A DNA stretch of 64,000 nt, from the NCBI RefSeq assembly GCF_000712075.1, contig NZ_JONW01000005.1, forward strand, positions 1,059,001-1,123,000, read 5' to 3'. The stretch is from Caulobacter sp. UNC358MFTsu5.1 (lineage in GTDB: Bacteria; Pseudomonadota; Alphaproteobacteria; Caulobacterales; Caulobacteraceae). The first letter of the stretch is position 1, and each line of letters begins with the position of its first letter. The notes under the pieces were generated by a model that was given only the letters and a program-made list of their open reading frames with translations, had not been told where the DNA came from and made no database searches. A program made the translations under genes and the position numbers. Shown here piece after piece: positions 56,465 to 64,000 of the stretch.

Positions 56465-59400
56465 CAGCGCGCCTCCCCGATGGTCGCCGCCGTCGGGACG
56501 ACGTTCCAGCCGCGCAGCTCGACCTTGGCCCCCGCCCGCGCCGCGCCCGGATAGCGGACCTCGACCGTCCGCCGCTCGCCGGGCAGCAGCGAGACATAGT
56601 TGTCGGCGTAGTAGGCGGGCAGGATGCGATCGCCCTTGGCGTCGACCAGGGTCAGCTTGCCGTTCAGGGCCGGGGCCGAGCCGGTGTTGGCCAGGGTCAC
56701 GGCGACCACGGTCTCGGCGCCGCCCCCCGACGACGAGGCCGCGATCGACACCGGCTGGGCGGCCATGGCCGACAGCTTGCGCTCGCCCTCGGCGTCCCGG
56801 GCCACCCAGTAGAGGTTGCTGGACAGCGCCGTCCCGTCGGCCGCCGCCAGGTCCAGCCGCACCACGGCCGCGCCCTGGCTCAGCGGACCGGAAAGGTCCA
56901 GCGTCTCGCCCAGGGTCACGGCGTCGGCGGCGGCGTCGATCCGCGCGGAGCGGTCGTCCAGGACCTTGCCGTCCAGGCCCAAAACCCGCGCCCGCAGGGC
57001 CGCCCCGGCGATCGGCGTCAGGCCGTTGTTGACCACCGCCAGCCGATGGTCGGCCAGGCTCATCTGGACGTGGACGGGCTCGGCGGCCTTCTGGGTCCCG
57101 TAGTACGCGGCGTGGGTGTCGTAGTCGTGGCTGAGGATCTGCCACATGGTCGACGGCCAGGCGGGCTGGGTCATCCACAGCAGGCGGCCCGACGACTTGG
57201 TCCACAGCTCCTGGTTCATGCCCTCGAAGATCGCCCGGTGCGTCTCGTAGTTCATCAGCTGGGCCTTGCGCTCGAAGTCCTCGAGGCTGGTGGGCGCGCC
57301 CAGCTTGGCGGTCATGGCGTCGAGGAAGGTCTTGGTCGCGCCGTTCCCGGTGGGGTGCCAGTCGTGATAGGCCCAGACGTCGCTGATCGGCCAGCGGTCG
57401 GGCGCGGGCACGGCGGCCTCGAAGGCCTCCAGGGTCGGGAACGACGGCGTGCCGACCTCCACCGAAAAGCCCTTGGCGTGCTCGGTGAAATAGGTCTCGG
57501 GCTCACGGTAGTTGTAGGGCCCGCTGTTCTGCAGGTTCACCCGGTTTGAGCTGCCGGTGTACCAGCGCGTGCCGTCCAGGTCGTGGACCAGCGCCTCCAG
57601 GCCCTCGTTAAGGATGGGCTGCGGAATCCCCTCGTTGCGCCCGAACCACAGGGCGATCGAGGGGTGGTTGCGGTAGCGACTGATGACGTCGGCAGCGTTG
57701 GCCAGGAACAGCGGCACGTCCTGCGGCTCCAGCTGGTAGTCCTGGGTCGAGGCCCAGAAGTCGTTCAGCACCAAGAGGCCGTACTCGTCGGCCAGGTCGT
57801 AGAAGACGTCCTCGGTGTTCTGCCCCACCCAGTTGCGGATGACGTTGAGGTGGGCGTCCTTGTGCAGGCGGAAATAGGGCTCCAGCCGCTCGCGCTCGAC
57901 GCGCTTGCGCCAGTCGTCCGTGCCCCAGTTGCCGCCCCGCGCGGCGATCTTCACGCCGTTGACCTTGAGGACCAGGTAGGGCGTCAGGCCGGTGTCCGGC
58001 ACGTCCTTCACCGCCGGCGAGGTCTCGCCCGCCTTGGTCAGCGACGTGGCCCAGCCGCCCTCGACCTTGCGCACGCCCTCGTGGCTGCCGTCGGTGACGT
58101 CCTGGCCCAGCTGGCGGGCCTTGGCGTAGTCGACCTCCACCCGCCGCAGCTCGCCCTTGGAGTCCATCAGCGACAGCTCGTAGGTCATCTGGCGCAGGCC
58201 GATGCGGCTGTCCTTCTGGTCGCTGATCCGGCCGTCGACATTGGCCAACACCCTCAGGCCGTACAGGATCTGCCGGCCGTAGCCGTTGGGCCACCAGAGC
58301 TTGGGGTTGCGGATCGACAGCTGCGGGAAGTCGGCGGGCTTGAACACCACTTCGCCCTGTCCGGGCGCCAGGGTGACCGTCTTCTCCACCGCCACGTCGT
58401 TGAAGGCGGCCCGCACGGTGGCCTGGATTGGGGCGGCGGTCAGGTTCTCGACCGGCACGGCGATCTCGACCTCGGCGACGCTGTTGTCCGCCTTCGGCAG
58501 GGTGGTGACCACATGGGTGTCGCCGATCCGCACCGGGCCGGTCGAGGTCAGCACCACGTCCTGCCACAGGCCGGTATTGCGGTCGCGGACGCTGGGGATC
58601 CAGTCCCAGCCCTCGCTGGCGATGAAGGTCGGGCCGTCCAGGGCCTGCATCCCGCCGTTCTCGCCGACCCCGGCCGTCAGGCTCTCCTCGTGGGCCAGGC
58701 CCGGGTGCGGCGGCGGCGAGACCTTGACCGCCAGGGCGTTGACGCCCGGCTTCAGCTTGCCGGTGACGTCGAACCGCCCCCGGAAGAAGGCGCCCTTCAG
58801 CACGCCCAGCTTCTCGCCGTTCAGCCAGACCTCGGCGGCGTAGTTGACGCCCTTGAAGACCAGCGCCTGGTGGCGGCCGTCCTGGTCAGTGGGCGCCGTA
58901 AACTCGGTCCGGTACCAGTAGTCCTGCTTGTTCAGGCTCTCGGGGATGGCCGTGTTGTTCAGGCCGTAATCGGGATCGGGATAGACGCCGCGATCGACCA
59001 GGGTGGTCAGCACCGTGCCGGGCACGGTGGCGGCGTACCAGCCCTTGGCGTCGTAGCCGGGTCTGGACAGCGCTGTCCCGACCTCTTCGTTTTTAGGGGC
59101 CGTGACCTTCGGCGCCTCGACCAGCGACCAGCGCTTCAGGGTCCAGGCGGCGGCGCCTTCCGAGGCGGGAGCGGCGACCAGGGCCGGGCCGGCATAGGGC
59201 GGCACGGCGACGGGCTTGGAGAACGGGGCCTTGGTCTTGGGCCGGGTCCAGGCGTCCTGCGGCGTGACCTGGCCGTACATCTGGCGCACCTGCACCGGCC
59301 AGGTCGGGCTGCCAGGCTCGTAGACAGTCAGGGCCGGATCAGGCTTCGCGGCCGCCAGGGCCTTGACCTGGACCGGGCTCAGGGCGCCCGCCTGGGCGGT

Positions 59401-59922
59401 GAAGCCGGCGACCTTGCCGCCGAACGGCGCGCCCGGCTTGCGCGGCCCCAGCTGCACGGTCGCGGCCGAGGCGACCGGCCCCGCCGGCCCTTCCGCCACC
59501 TTGGCCCCGTCGACATAGAGCGCGACCTTGGCCCCGTCCGACACCGCCGCCACGTGGGTCCAGCCGCCAGGCTTCAGCGCGCTCGGCCCCTTGACGACCG
59601 TCGCGCCGGTCAGGACCGCCGGCGCGCCGTCCTCGAGGACCAGGAACCGTCCGCCGCTCGCCGGGTCGCCGACCCCGGCCACCACGACGCGGCCGGACGA
59701 GGCCGTCGCGGGCGAGATCCAGCCCTGCAGCGACCACGGTCCTTGCGCCGGCAGCGGGCTTCCCGCCAAGGGCTTCGACAGCCCGTCGCCGCCGCGCGGC
59801 AGGTCGGCGTTGTAGGGGCCGTAGACGGCCTGGGCGGCGGCCGGCGAGGCGGCCAGCACGGCGCCCAGGGCGACGGACGTCGCCAGCAGCGACAGGCGGA
59901 GTCGGGCGAACTTGGTCGTCAT
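56464..59922 (-). CDS. Glycoside hydrolase family 2 enzyme (beta-mannosidase-like) with LamG-type domain
   Basis: A 1152-residue secreted enzyme. Signal peptide to about residue 30 (SPAAAQA). A concanavalin/LamG-like domain (about 40-190, ending at KVAGFTAQAGALSPVQ) precedes the GH2 sugar-binding domain (YWYRTEFTAP, VFKGVNYAAEVWLNGEKLGV), beta-sandwich, and TIM barrel with acid/base glutamate in ALWFGRNEG (about 757) and probable nucleophile in FSVEVGTPSFP (about 820). The NE motif and nucleophile context resemble beta-mannosidases and exo-glucosaminidases more than galactosidases. It lies in an operon mak-esterase-GH2-SGNH. One palindrome of the receptor's operator type lies within the coding sequence. 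Confidence 0.88.
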   Translation of the reverse strand: MTTKFARLRLSLLATSVALGAVLAASPAAAQAVYGPYNADLPRGGDGLSKPLAGSPLPAQGPWSLQGWISPATASSGRVVVAGVGDPASGGRFLVLEDGAPAVLTGATVVKGPSALKPGGWTHVAAVSDGAKVALYVDGAKVAEGPAGPVASAATVQLGPRKPGAPFGGKVAGFTAQAGALSPVQVKALAAAKPDPALTVYEPGSPTWPVQVRQMYGQVTPQDAWTRPKTKAPFSKPVAVPPYAGPALVAAPASEGAAAWTLKRWSLVEAPKVTAPKNEEVGTALSRPGYDAKGWYAATVPGTVLTTLVDRGVYPDPDYGLNNTAIPESLNKQDYWYRTEFTAPTDQDGRHQALVFKGVNYAAEVWLNGEKLGVLKGAFFRGRFDVTGKLKPGVNALAVKVSPPPHPGLAHEESLTAGVGENGGMQALDGPTFIASEGWDWIPSVRDRNTGLWQDVVLTSTGPVRIGDTHVVTTLPKADNSVAEVEIAVPVENLTAAPIQATVRAAFNDVAVEKTVTLAPGQGEVVFKPADFPQLSIRNPKLWWPNGYGRQILYGLRVLANVDGRISDQKDSRIGLRQMTYELSLMDSKGELRRVEVDYAKARQLGQDVTDGSHEGVRKVEGGWATSLTKAGETSPAVKDVPDTGLTPYLVLKVNGVKIAARGGNWGTDDWRKRVERERLEPYFRLHKDAHLNVIRNWVGQNTEDVFYDLADEYGLLVLNDFWASTQDYQLEPQDVPLFLANAADVISRYRNHPSIALWFGRNEGIPQPILNEGLEALVHDLDGTRWYTGSSNRVNLQNSGPYNYREPETYFTEHAKGFSVEVGTPSFPTLEAFEAAVPAPDRWPISDVWAYHDWHPTGNGATKTFLDAMTAKLGAPTSLEDFERKAQLMNYETHRAIFEGMNQELWTKSSGRLLWMTQPAWPSTMWQILSHDYDTHAAYYGTQKAAEPVHVQMSLADHRLAVVNNGLTPIAGAALRARVLGLDGKVLDDRSARIDAAADAVTLGETLDLSGPLSQGAAVVRLDLAAADGTALSSNLYWVARDAEGERKLSAMAAQPVSIAASSSGGGAETVVAVTLANTGSAPALNGKLTLVDAKGDRILPAYYADNYVSLLPGERRTVEVRYPGAARAGAKVELRGWNVVPTAATIGEAR
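59066..59077. promoter_or_regulatory. Operator-type palindrome GACAGCGCTGTC inside the GH2 coding sequence
   Basis: Identical to the sites before the receptor and GH3 gene, located about 850 bp into the GH2 gene. It could be chance or an intragenic auxiliary repressor site. Confidence 0.4.
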
Positions 59923-59968
59923 GTCTTCCTCCTCGAGCCGGCCTCTCTCGGGCCGATCTTTGTGGTCT

Positions 59969-61468
59969 TCAGGGACGCGGTAGGCGGCGGCAGAACGCGC
60001 CGCGATCGTCTCTCGTGACGTGAGGTCCGGACGGGGTGAAGGTGATCGCCTCGACCGCCGCCCCCTGGGCTGGCCAGGGCGTCAGCCCCGGTCCGTTGGG
60101 ATCGCCCGTCCTGGCGAAGTTGGTCCAGTAGGCGCCCAGGCGCGGCCATTGGCCTTGCGTCGTCCCGGCCGGCGGGGCGTCGAACACGAAGGGCAGCTCC
60201 GAGCCGTGCCGCACCGGCCCCGCGCCGGGCGCGGCCACGGCCAGCTCGTAGCGCCAGACCCGTTGGCCGGCCGCGACCTGCCGCGCCGCCGCCCAGATCG
60301 CGGGACAGCGGAAGCCGGTGTCGGTCGCGATCTGGTCGGCGACCGCCTCGGAGGCCGGGGCGTCGCCGACGAGCCCGTAGAGTCCCAGCGCTTGGTCGGT
60401 CTCCGCGCCATACTCGGCCTTCACCCAGGCGCGGGCGTTGGCGGGGCCTTTGTACAGGGACAGCTCGCTGGCGCTGTTGCCGATGATCAGCGGAACCCGC
60501 GCCTGCCGGCCGGCGGCCAGGGTCGCGGCCGGCGCCTCGCGGATCACCGCCCCGTCGACCACGGCCTGCAGCCAGACGAAGCCGTCGTCGGCGATCGGCG
60601 GCTTCAGGCCGTCGGAGGCGTCCAGCACGGCCTCGCCCGACGCCGCCCGCATCGCCGCCAGGTCCTTGGCCCCGAGAGCGCGGGCCAGGTCCCGGCCTAG
60701 CTTTTCGTTGTCGGCCAGCGTGCGCGGCGGCAGGCCGAAGCCCGCCGTGCCGCTCTGCTCGATCGCCTTGTGGAACAGGCCCCGCGCCTGCGGGGCCAGC
60801 ATCAGCAGCCCCACGTCCTGGCCGCCGGCGGAATGGCCGAACAGGGTGACGTTGGCCGGATCGCCGCCGAACCGGGCGATGTTGTCGCGCACCCAGCGCA
60901 GGGCCGCGACCTGGTCCATCAGGGCGTAGTTGCCCGAGGCTCCGCCGCCCTCGGCGGTCAGGTCCGGATGCGACAGGAAGCCGAAGGCGCCCAGACGGTA
61001 CTGGATCGAGACCAGCACCACGCCCTGCTCGACCAGGCCGGACTCCACCGTGCCCCGGGCCGAGCCAGCGCGGTTGGCCCCGCCATGGATCCAGACCATC
61101 ACCGGCAGGGGCGCGGCCGGTTTCAGCGCAGGCGTACGGACGTCCAGATAAAGACAGTCCTCGCGACTGGCGGCGGCGTCCCTAGCGTTCCAGCCGTACG
61201 AGCGTTGCTGGCAGGGCGCGCCCGAGAGCAGGGCGTCGCGGGTCCCGCTCCAGGCCGCGACCGGAGCCGGCGGCTTCCAGCGGCGATCGCCGACCGGCGG
61301 GGCGGCGAAGGGCACGCCGCGGAACACCGCGCCCGCGCCGCGCGCCTCGCCTCGGACCGCACCGCCGGTGACCGTGACGACCGGTCCGTCGGCGGCCATG
61401 ACCGAGCCCGCCGCCCCGAAGGCCAGCAGGAGGGCCAGGAGGGCGGCGCGGCGGTCAGGCCACGGCAT
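59969..61468 (-). CDS. Type-B carboxylesterase/lipase family protein
   Basis: A 499-residue secreted alpha/beta hydrolase. Signal peptide (about 1-25, ALLALLLAFGAAGSVMA). VMVWIHGGANRAGS (oxyanion), VTLFGHSAGGQDVGL (nucleophile Ser), and the C-terminal HGSELPFVFD (His) are visible, as are the EDCLYLDVRTP segment and paired cysteines. It probably removes acyl groups from the target polysaccharide. The start at 61468 (MPWPDRRAALL) overlaps the mak stop by 14 bases. Confidence 0.88.
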   Translation of the reverse strand: MPWPDRRAALLALLLAFGAAGSVMAADGPVVTVTGGAVRGEARGAGAVFRGVPFAAPPVGDRRWKPPAPVAAWSGTRDALLSGAPCQQRSYGWNARDAAASREDCLYLDVRTPALKPAAPLPVMVWIHGGANRAGSARGTVESGLVEQGVVLVSIQYRLGAFGFLSHPDLTAEGGGASGNYALMDQVAALRWVRDNIARFGGDPANVTLFGHSAGGQDVGLLMLAPQARGLFHKAIEQSGTAGFGLPPRTLADNEKLGRDLARALGAKDLAAMRAASGEAVLDASDGLKPPIADDGFVWLQAVVDGAVIREAPAATLAAGRQARVPLIIGNSASELSLYKGPANARAWVKAEYGAETDQALGLYGLVGDAPASEAVADQIATDTGFRCPAIWAAARQVAAGQRVWRYELAVAAPGAGPVRHGSELPFVFDAPPAGTTQGQWPRLGAYWTNFARTGDPNGPGLTPWPAQGAAVEAITFTPSGPHVTRDDRGAFCRRLPRP

Positions 61469-62378
61469 GGGCTTGGGCTTCGGCCTGGGTCCACAGGCGG
61501 GCCGCACCGCGCACCCCCGAGGAGTCGCCCCACTTGGCCGGAGCCAGCCGGGCGCGCCAGCCGTCGGAAAACACGTGCGGCTCGATGAAGGCGGGCAGGC
61601 GCTCGTAGAGCTCGGCGACGTTCGACATGCCGCCGCCGAACACGAAGGCGTCGGGATCGACGATGTCGGCGATCACCGCCAGGCCTCGGCCCAGGCGGTC
61701 GAGATAACGGTCGAAGCTGGCCCGGGCCCCGGCGTCGCCGGCCCGGGCGGCGGCGACGATCTCCTCGCCGGTCAGGGCCTGGCCGGTGCGCTCGGCATGG
61801 TCGCGGCGGAAGCCCGTGCCCGAGATCCAGGTCTCCAGGCAGCCGTGGCGGCCGCACCAGCAGGTCGGGCCGGGCGACTCCTCGGGCTTGGGCCAGGGCA
61901 GCGGCGTGTGGCCCCACTCGCCGGCCACGCCGTTGGCGCCCTCGACCAGCTTGCCGTCGACCGCCAGCCCGCCGCCGCAGCCGGTGCCGATGATCACCGC
62001 GAACACCCCGGCCAGACCCGCCGCCGCGCCGTCGACGGCCTCGGACAGGGCCAGGCAGTTCGCGTCGTTGGCCAAGCGCACGGGACGGCCCAGGCCCGCC
62101 TCCAGGTCCTCGCGGAACCGGCGGCCGTTCAGCCAGGTGGAGTTGGCGTTGCGCATCACGCCGGTGCGCGGCGAGACCGAGCCCGGCGCGCCGACGCCGA
62201 TCGAACCGCGGCCGCCGGCCTGCTGCTCGGCCTGGGCGATCAGGTCGCGCACCGTGACGATGGCCGCGTCGTAGGATCCGGGATTGGGGGCGCGCACGCG
62301 GGCCAGGAATTGGCCGTCGGGGGACAGGGCGGCGGCCTCGATCTTCGTGCCGCCAAAATCAACGCCGACCTGAATCAA
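61455..62378 (-). CDS. mak: ROK-family manno(fructo)kinase
   Basis: A 307-residue sugar kinase very like E. coli Mak: VGVDFGGTKIEAAAL, the conserved NANSTWLNGRRF, LANDANCLALSEAVDGAAAG, FAVIIGTGCGGGLAVDGK, GEWGHTPLPW and the zinc-ligand WCGRHGCLETWISGTGF. It phosphorylates mannose or fructose at C6. It is the first gene of a coupled operon and divergent from the ROK repressor. Glucose or N-acetyl-sugar kinase activity is a possible alternative. Confidence 0.88.
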   Translation of the reverse strand: MIQVGVDFGGTKIEAAALSPDGQFLARVRAPNPGSYDAAIVTVRDLIAQAEQQAGGRGSIGVGAPGSVSPRTGVMRNANSTWLNGRRFREDLEAGLGRPVRLANDANCLALSEAVDGAAAGLAGVFAVIIGTGCGGGLAVDGKLVEGANGVAGEWGHTPLPWPKPEESPGPTCWCGRHGCLETWISGTGFRRDHAERTGQALTGEEIVAAARAGDAGARASFDRYLDRLGRGLAVIADIVDPDAFVFGGGMSNVAELYERLPAFIEPHVFSDGWRARLAPAKWGDSSGVRGAARLWTQAEAQAHAVA

Positions 62379-62493
62379 ACCCGGTTTCCTCCAGCGGCCC
62401 TTTGCAGGCTTGTCTTAGCGGCGCCGAGGCGCGCTTCACAGCCTGCGTCATAGTCGGCGACGACGAATAAAGAAAGCAATTTAAGTTATTCCC

Positions 62494-62511
62494 GATAGCG
62501 GCGCCGCTATC
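62494..62511. promoter_or_regulatory. Perfect 18-bp palindrome between mak and the ROK repressor
   Basis: GATAGCGGCGCCGCTATC reads the same on both strands and lies between the two divergent start codons (62378 and 62561). It is a probable operator for the ROK repressor and would act on both promoters. Confidence 0.7.
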
Positions 62512-62560
62512 GCCATCGGCCGCCGCGATGATACTAGGGCGTCTGGTCGAAGGTCATCGA

Positions 62561-63784
62561 ATGCCGTCCTTGGAAGTCTCGCGGAAATCGAACCGGAAGC
62601 GCACCGCCGGCGCCAGCCTGTCGGGGGCCAATCTCGAGCGGGTCGGCGACCACAACCAGCGGGTCATCCTGCAGGCCATCCGGGTGGGCGGACCGATCAC
62701 CCGGGTGACCCTGGCCCAGATCACCGGCCTGACCCCGCCGGCCGTGGCCAACATCACCAAGCGCCTGCTGGACGACGGCCTGATCCTGGAAGCGGGCCGC
62801 GTCCAGGGCGCGCGCGGCCAGCCGGCCATGAACCTGACGATCAATCCCGACGGCTGCCTGTCGATCGGGGTGAACATCGACCGCGACCACATCACCGTCG
62901 TGATGCTGGACCTGCTGGGCGCCGTGCGGGCCAGGGCCAGCCAGGAGATCGACTTCCCCCTGCCCGCCGACGTCGCCAAGTTCTGCAAGGTCCAGATCCG
63001 CAAGATGCTGGCCGCCTGGAAGGGCCCGCCGCCGCGGCTGTCGGGGATCGGCGTGGCCCTGCCCGACGACCTGGGCCGCGTGGACCTGCCGCACCGGCCC
63101 GAGAACTACGACGTCTGGAGCACGGCCGACATCGGCAAGCTGATGGCCGACATCGTGCCCCTGCCCATCTTCCTGGAGAACGACGCGGCCGCGGCCGCCC
63201 TGGGCGAGCTGCAGTTCGGCCACGGCCTGCGCCGGCCCAGCTTCTTCTACGTCCTGGTGTCGTCGGGCCTGGGCGGCGGCCTGGTGATCGAGGGCGACTA
63301 TTTCCGCGGCGCCCAGGGCCGCAGCGGCGAGATCGGCTTCCTGCCGGTCAGCTCGCCGGAGACGCCCGCCAAGGCGCTGCAGGAAGTGGTGTCGCTGTCG
63401 GCCCTCTACGCCCACCTCGAGGCGGGCGGGATCGCGGTGACCCGCCCCGACCAGCTGGGCGAACTGTCGGCCAAGGGCCAGGCCCTGGTCGAGGACTGGA
63501 TCGCCCTGTCGGCCCGGCTGCTGGTCCAGCCGTTCGTGTCGATCAGCTGCCTGGTCAATCCGCAGGCCATCTATGTGGGCGGCCGGCTGCCCACCGAGCT
63601 GCTGGACCGGCTGGTCGCGGCGGTCAACGACCGCCTGGCCGCGATCGCCGACGTGCCGGCCCTGGCCCGGGTCGAGCGGGCCGCCACCTCGGCCGACGGA
63701 CCGGCCGTGGGCGCGGCCCTGCTGCCGTTCATGGCCCAGCTGCTGCCGTCACGAGCGGCGCTGATGAAGACTGGCGCGGCCTGA
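62561..63784 (+). CDS. ROK-family transcriptional repressor (NagC/Mlc/XylR-like)
   Basis: A 407-residue regulator. The N-terminal winged helix is LQAIRVGGPITRVTLAQITGLTPPAVANITKRLLDDGLILEAGRVQGARGQPAMNLTIN. The ROK domain has LFDPDGCLSIGVNIDRDHI-like text (NPDGCLSIGVNIDRDHI) and LENDAAAAALGELQFG, YVLVSSGLGGGLVIEGDYFRGAQGRSGEIGF. The zinc-binding cysteine motif of NagC is not visible. It is divergent from the sugar-kinase operon with one perfect palindrome between. Start ATG at 62561 follows GAAGG; an earlier ATG at 62528 adds eleven residues. Confidence 0.88.
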   Translation: MPSLEVSRKSNRKRTAGASLSGANLERVGDHNQRVILQAIRVGGPITRVTLAQITGLTPPAVANITKRLLDDGLILEAGRVQGARGQPAMNLTINPDGCLSIGVNIDRDHITVVMLDLLGAVRARASQEIDFPLPADVAKFCKVQIRKMLAAWKGPPPRLSGIGVALPDDLGRVDLPHRPENYDVWSTADIGKLMADIVPLPIFLENDAAAAALGELQFGHGLRRPSFFYVLVSSGLGGGLVIEGDYFRGAQGRSGEIGFLPVSSPETPAKALQEVVSLSALYAHLEAGGIAVTRPDQLGELSAKGQALVEDWIALSARLLVQPFVSISCLVNPQAIYVGGRLPTELLDRLVAAVNDRLAAIADVPALARVERAATSADGPAVGAALLPFMAQLLPSRAALMKTGAA

Positions 63785-63795
63785 TAATCAGTCTA

Positions 63796-63965
63796 CGGAC
63801 TATCTAACCATAATTCCCGCTCATCCCGGCGAATGCCGGGACCCAGATCCCATAGCGGTGTGGAGGATTGGATGAGCGCCGCGCTCTTGGCGTCAGCCCC
63901 AAAGCCATCCCATCTGGGTCCCGGCATTCGCCGGGATGAGCGGTGTTGGGGTCATCAGATAGTCC
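63796..63965. repeat. Large inverted-repeat element, family 2, with extra outer arms
   Basis: The inner arms GCTCATCCCGGCGAATGCCG and CGGCATTCGCCGGGATGAGC are perfect. Outside them GGACTATCT (63796-63804) pairs with AGATAGTCC (63957-63965), so the whole 170 bp is an imperfect palindrome. The inner DNA is unique. Confidence 0.85.
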
Positions 63966-64000
63966 GCTGGGCGGTCACCGGCTGCCCCTTCCGGTGCTGG

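Noticed and set aside
57583..60018. 811-codon forward open frame opposite the GH2 gene
   Set aside because: Same shadow composition; the reverse-strand GH2 frame has signal peptide and catalytic motifs.
63955..64000. Possible C-terminus of a reverse-strand gene at the right edge
   Set aside because: An open frame of 14 codons ends in TGA at 63955, but that is too short to support a gene and it overlaps the repeat's outer arm.

Overview
The window looks like chromosomal DNA of a Caulobacter-type alphaproteobacterium. It is very GC-rich (roughly 70% by eye). It carries a dnaN...recF-gyrB neighbourhood without dnaA, next to hrcA-grpE, rph, rdgB, hemW, rsmI, gshB and comM. It also has a soluble hybrid histidine kinase that matches Caulobacter ShkA, including the DDR linker motif, and a large TonB-receptor carbohydrate locus. 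A LexA-type direct repeat of the alphaproteobacterial form (GTTC-N7-GTTC) lies upstream of comM. The species assignment is inference from gene order and motifs. No tRNA, rRNA, CRISPR array, prophage or intact insertion sequence was seen.

Layout. 0-0.8 kb: scoAB CoA-transferase, cut at the left edge. 0.9-3.7 kb: a KefF/KefC-like potassium efflux pair and a small DUF6894 protein. 3.8-7.6 kb: a giant RTX extracellular nuclease, followed by 1.4 kb of repeat-rich non-coding DNA. 8.9-12.2 kb: shkA and ampG. 12.3-15.4 kb: a membrane-anchored serine protease, a DUF350 protein, an NTF2-like protein and rlmN. 15.6-21.3 kb: an M2 dipeptidase, a TadG-like vWA protein, a 2-oxoglutarate oxygenase and an OmpA lipoprotein. 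21.4-26.4 kb: comM, gshB, a divergent membrane protein/OhrR-like regulator pair and a dehydrogenase. 26.5-30.6 kb: sirB1-like, yraN, rsmI, hemW, rdgB. 31-32 kb: a DUF2975/XRE pair. 32-37 kb: rph, hrcA, grpE, a tyrosine phosphatase, msrA, dnaN. 37-41.3 kb: accessory genes inserted between dnaN and recF. 41.3-45 kb: recF-gyrB. 45-47.9 kb: an unknown protein, a MarR-GNAT fusion and ybaK.

48-63.8 kb is a coherent polysaccharide utilisation region. It holds a GH3 glucosidase, a tryptophan-halogenase-family flavoprotein, a TonB-dependent receptor, an SGNH esterase, a GH2 mannosidase-like enzyme, a carboxylesterase, a Mak-type manno/fructokinase and a divergent ROK repressor. The enzyme set would fit an acetylated beta-mannan or glucomannan, although the substrate is inferred. 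The palindrome GACAGCGCTGTC occurs upstream of the receptor (twice), upstream of the GH3 gene, and once inside the GH2 gene.

The most striking non-genic feature is a set of interspersed palindromic repeats. One family has seven loci built from GGGGACATGCCC/GGGCGTGTCCCC arms, usually as inverted pairs between convergent genes. A second family has five loci of about 110-170 bp built on TCATCCCGG ends. The most interesting uncharacterised system is the dnaN-recF interval. It has two paralogous secreted proteins with a conserved cysteine pair, a membrane protein overlapping the first one, and closely similar TGTG...CACA palindromes just downstream of look-alike terminators.
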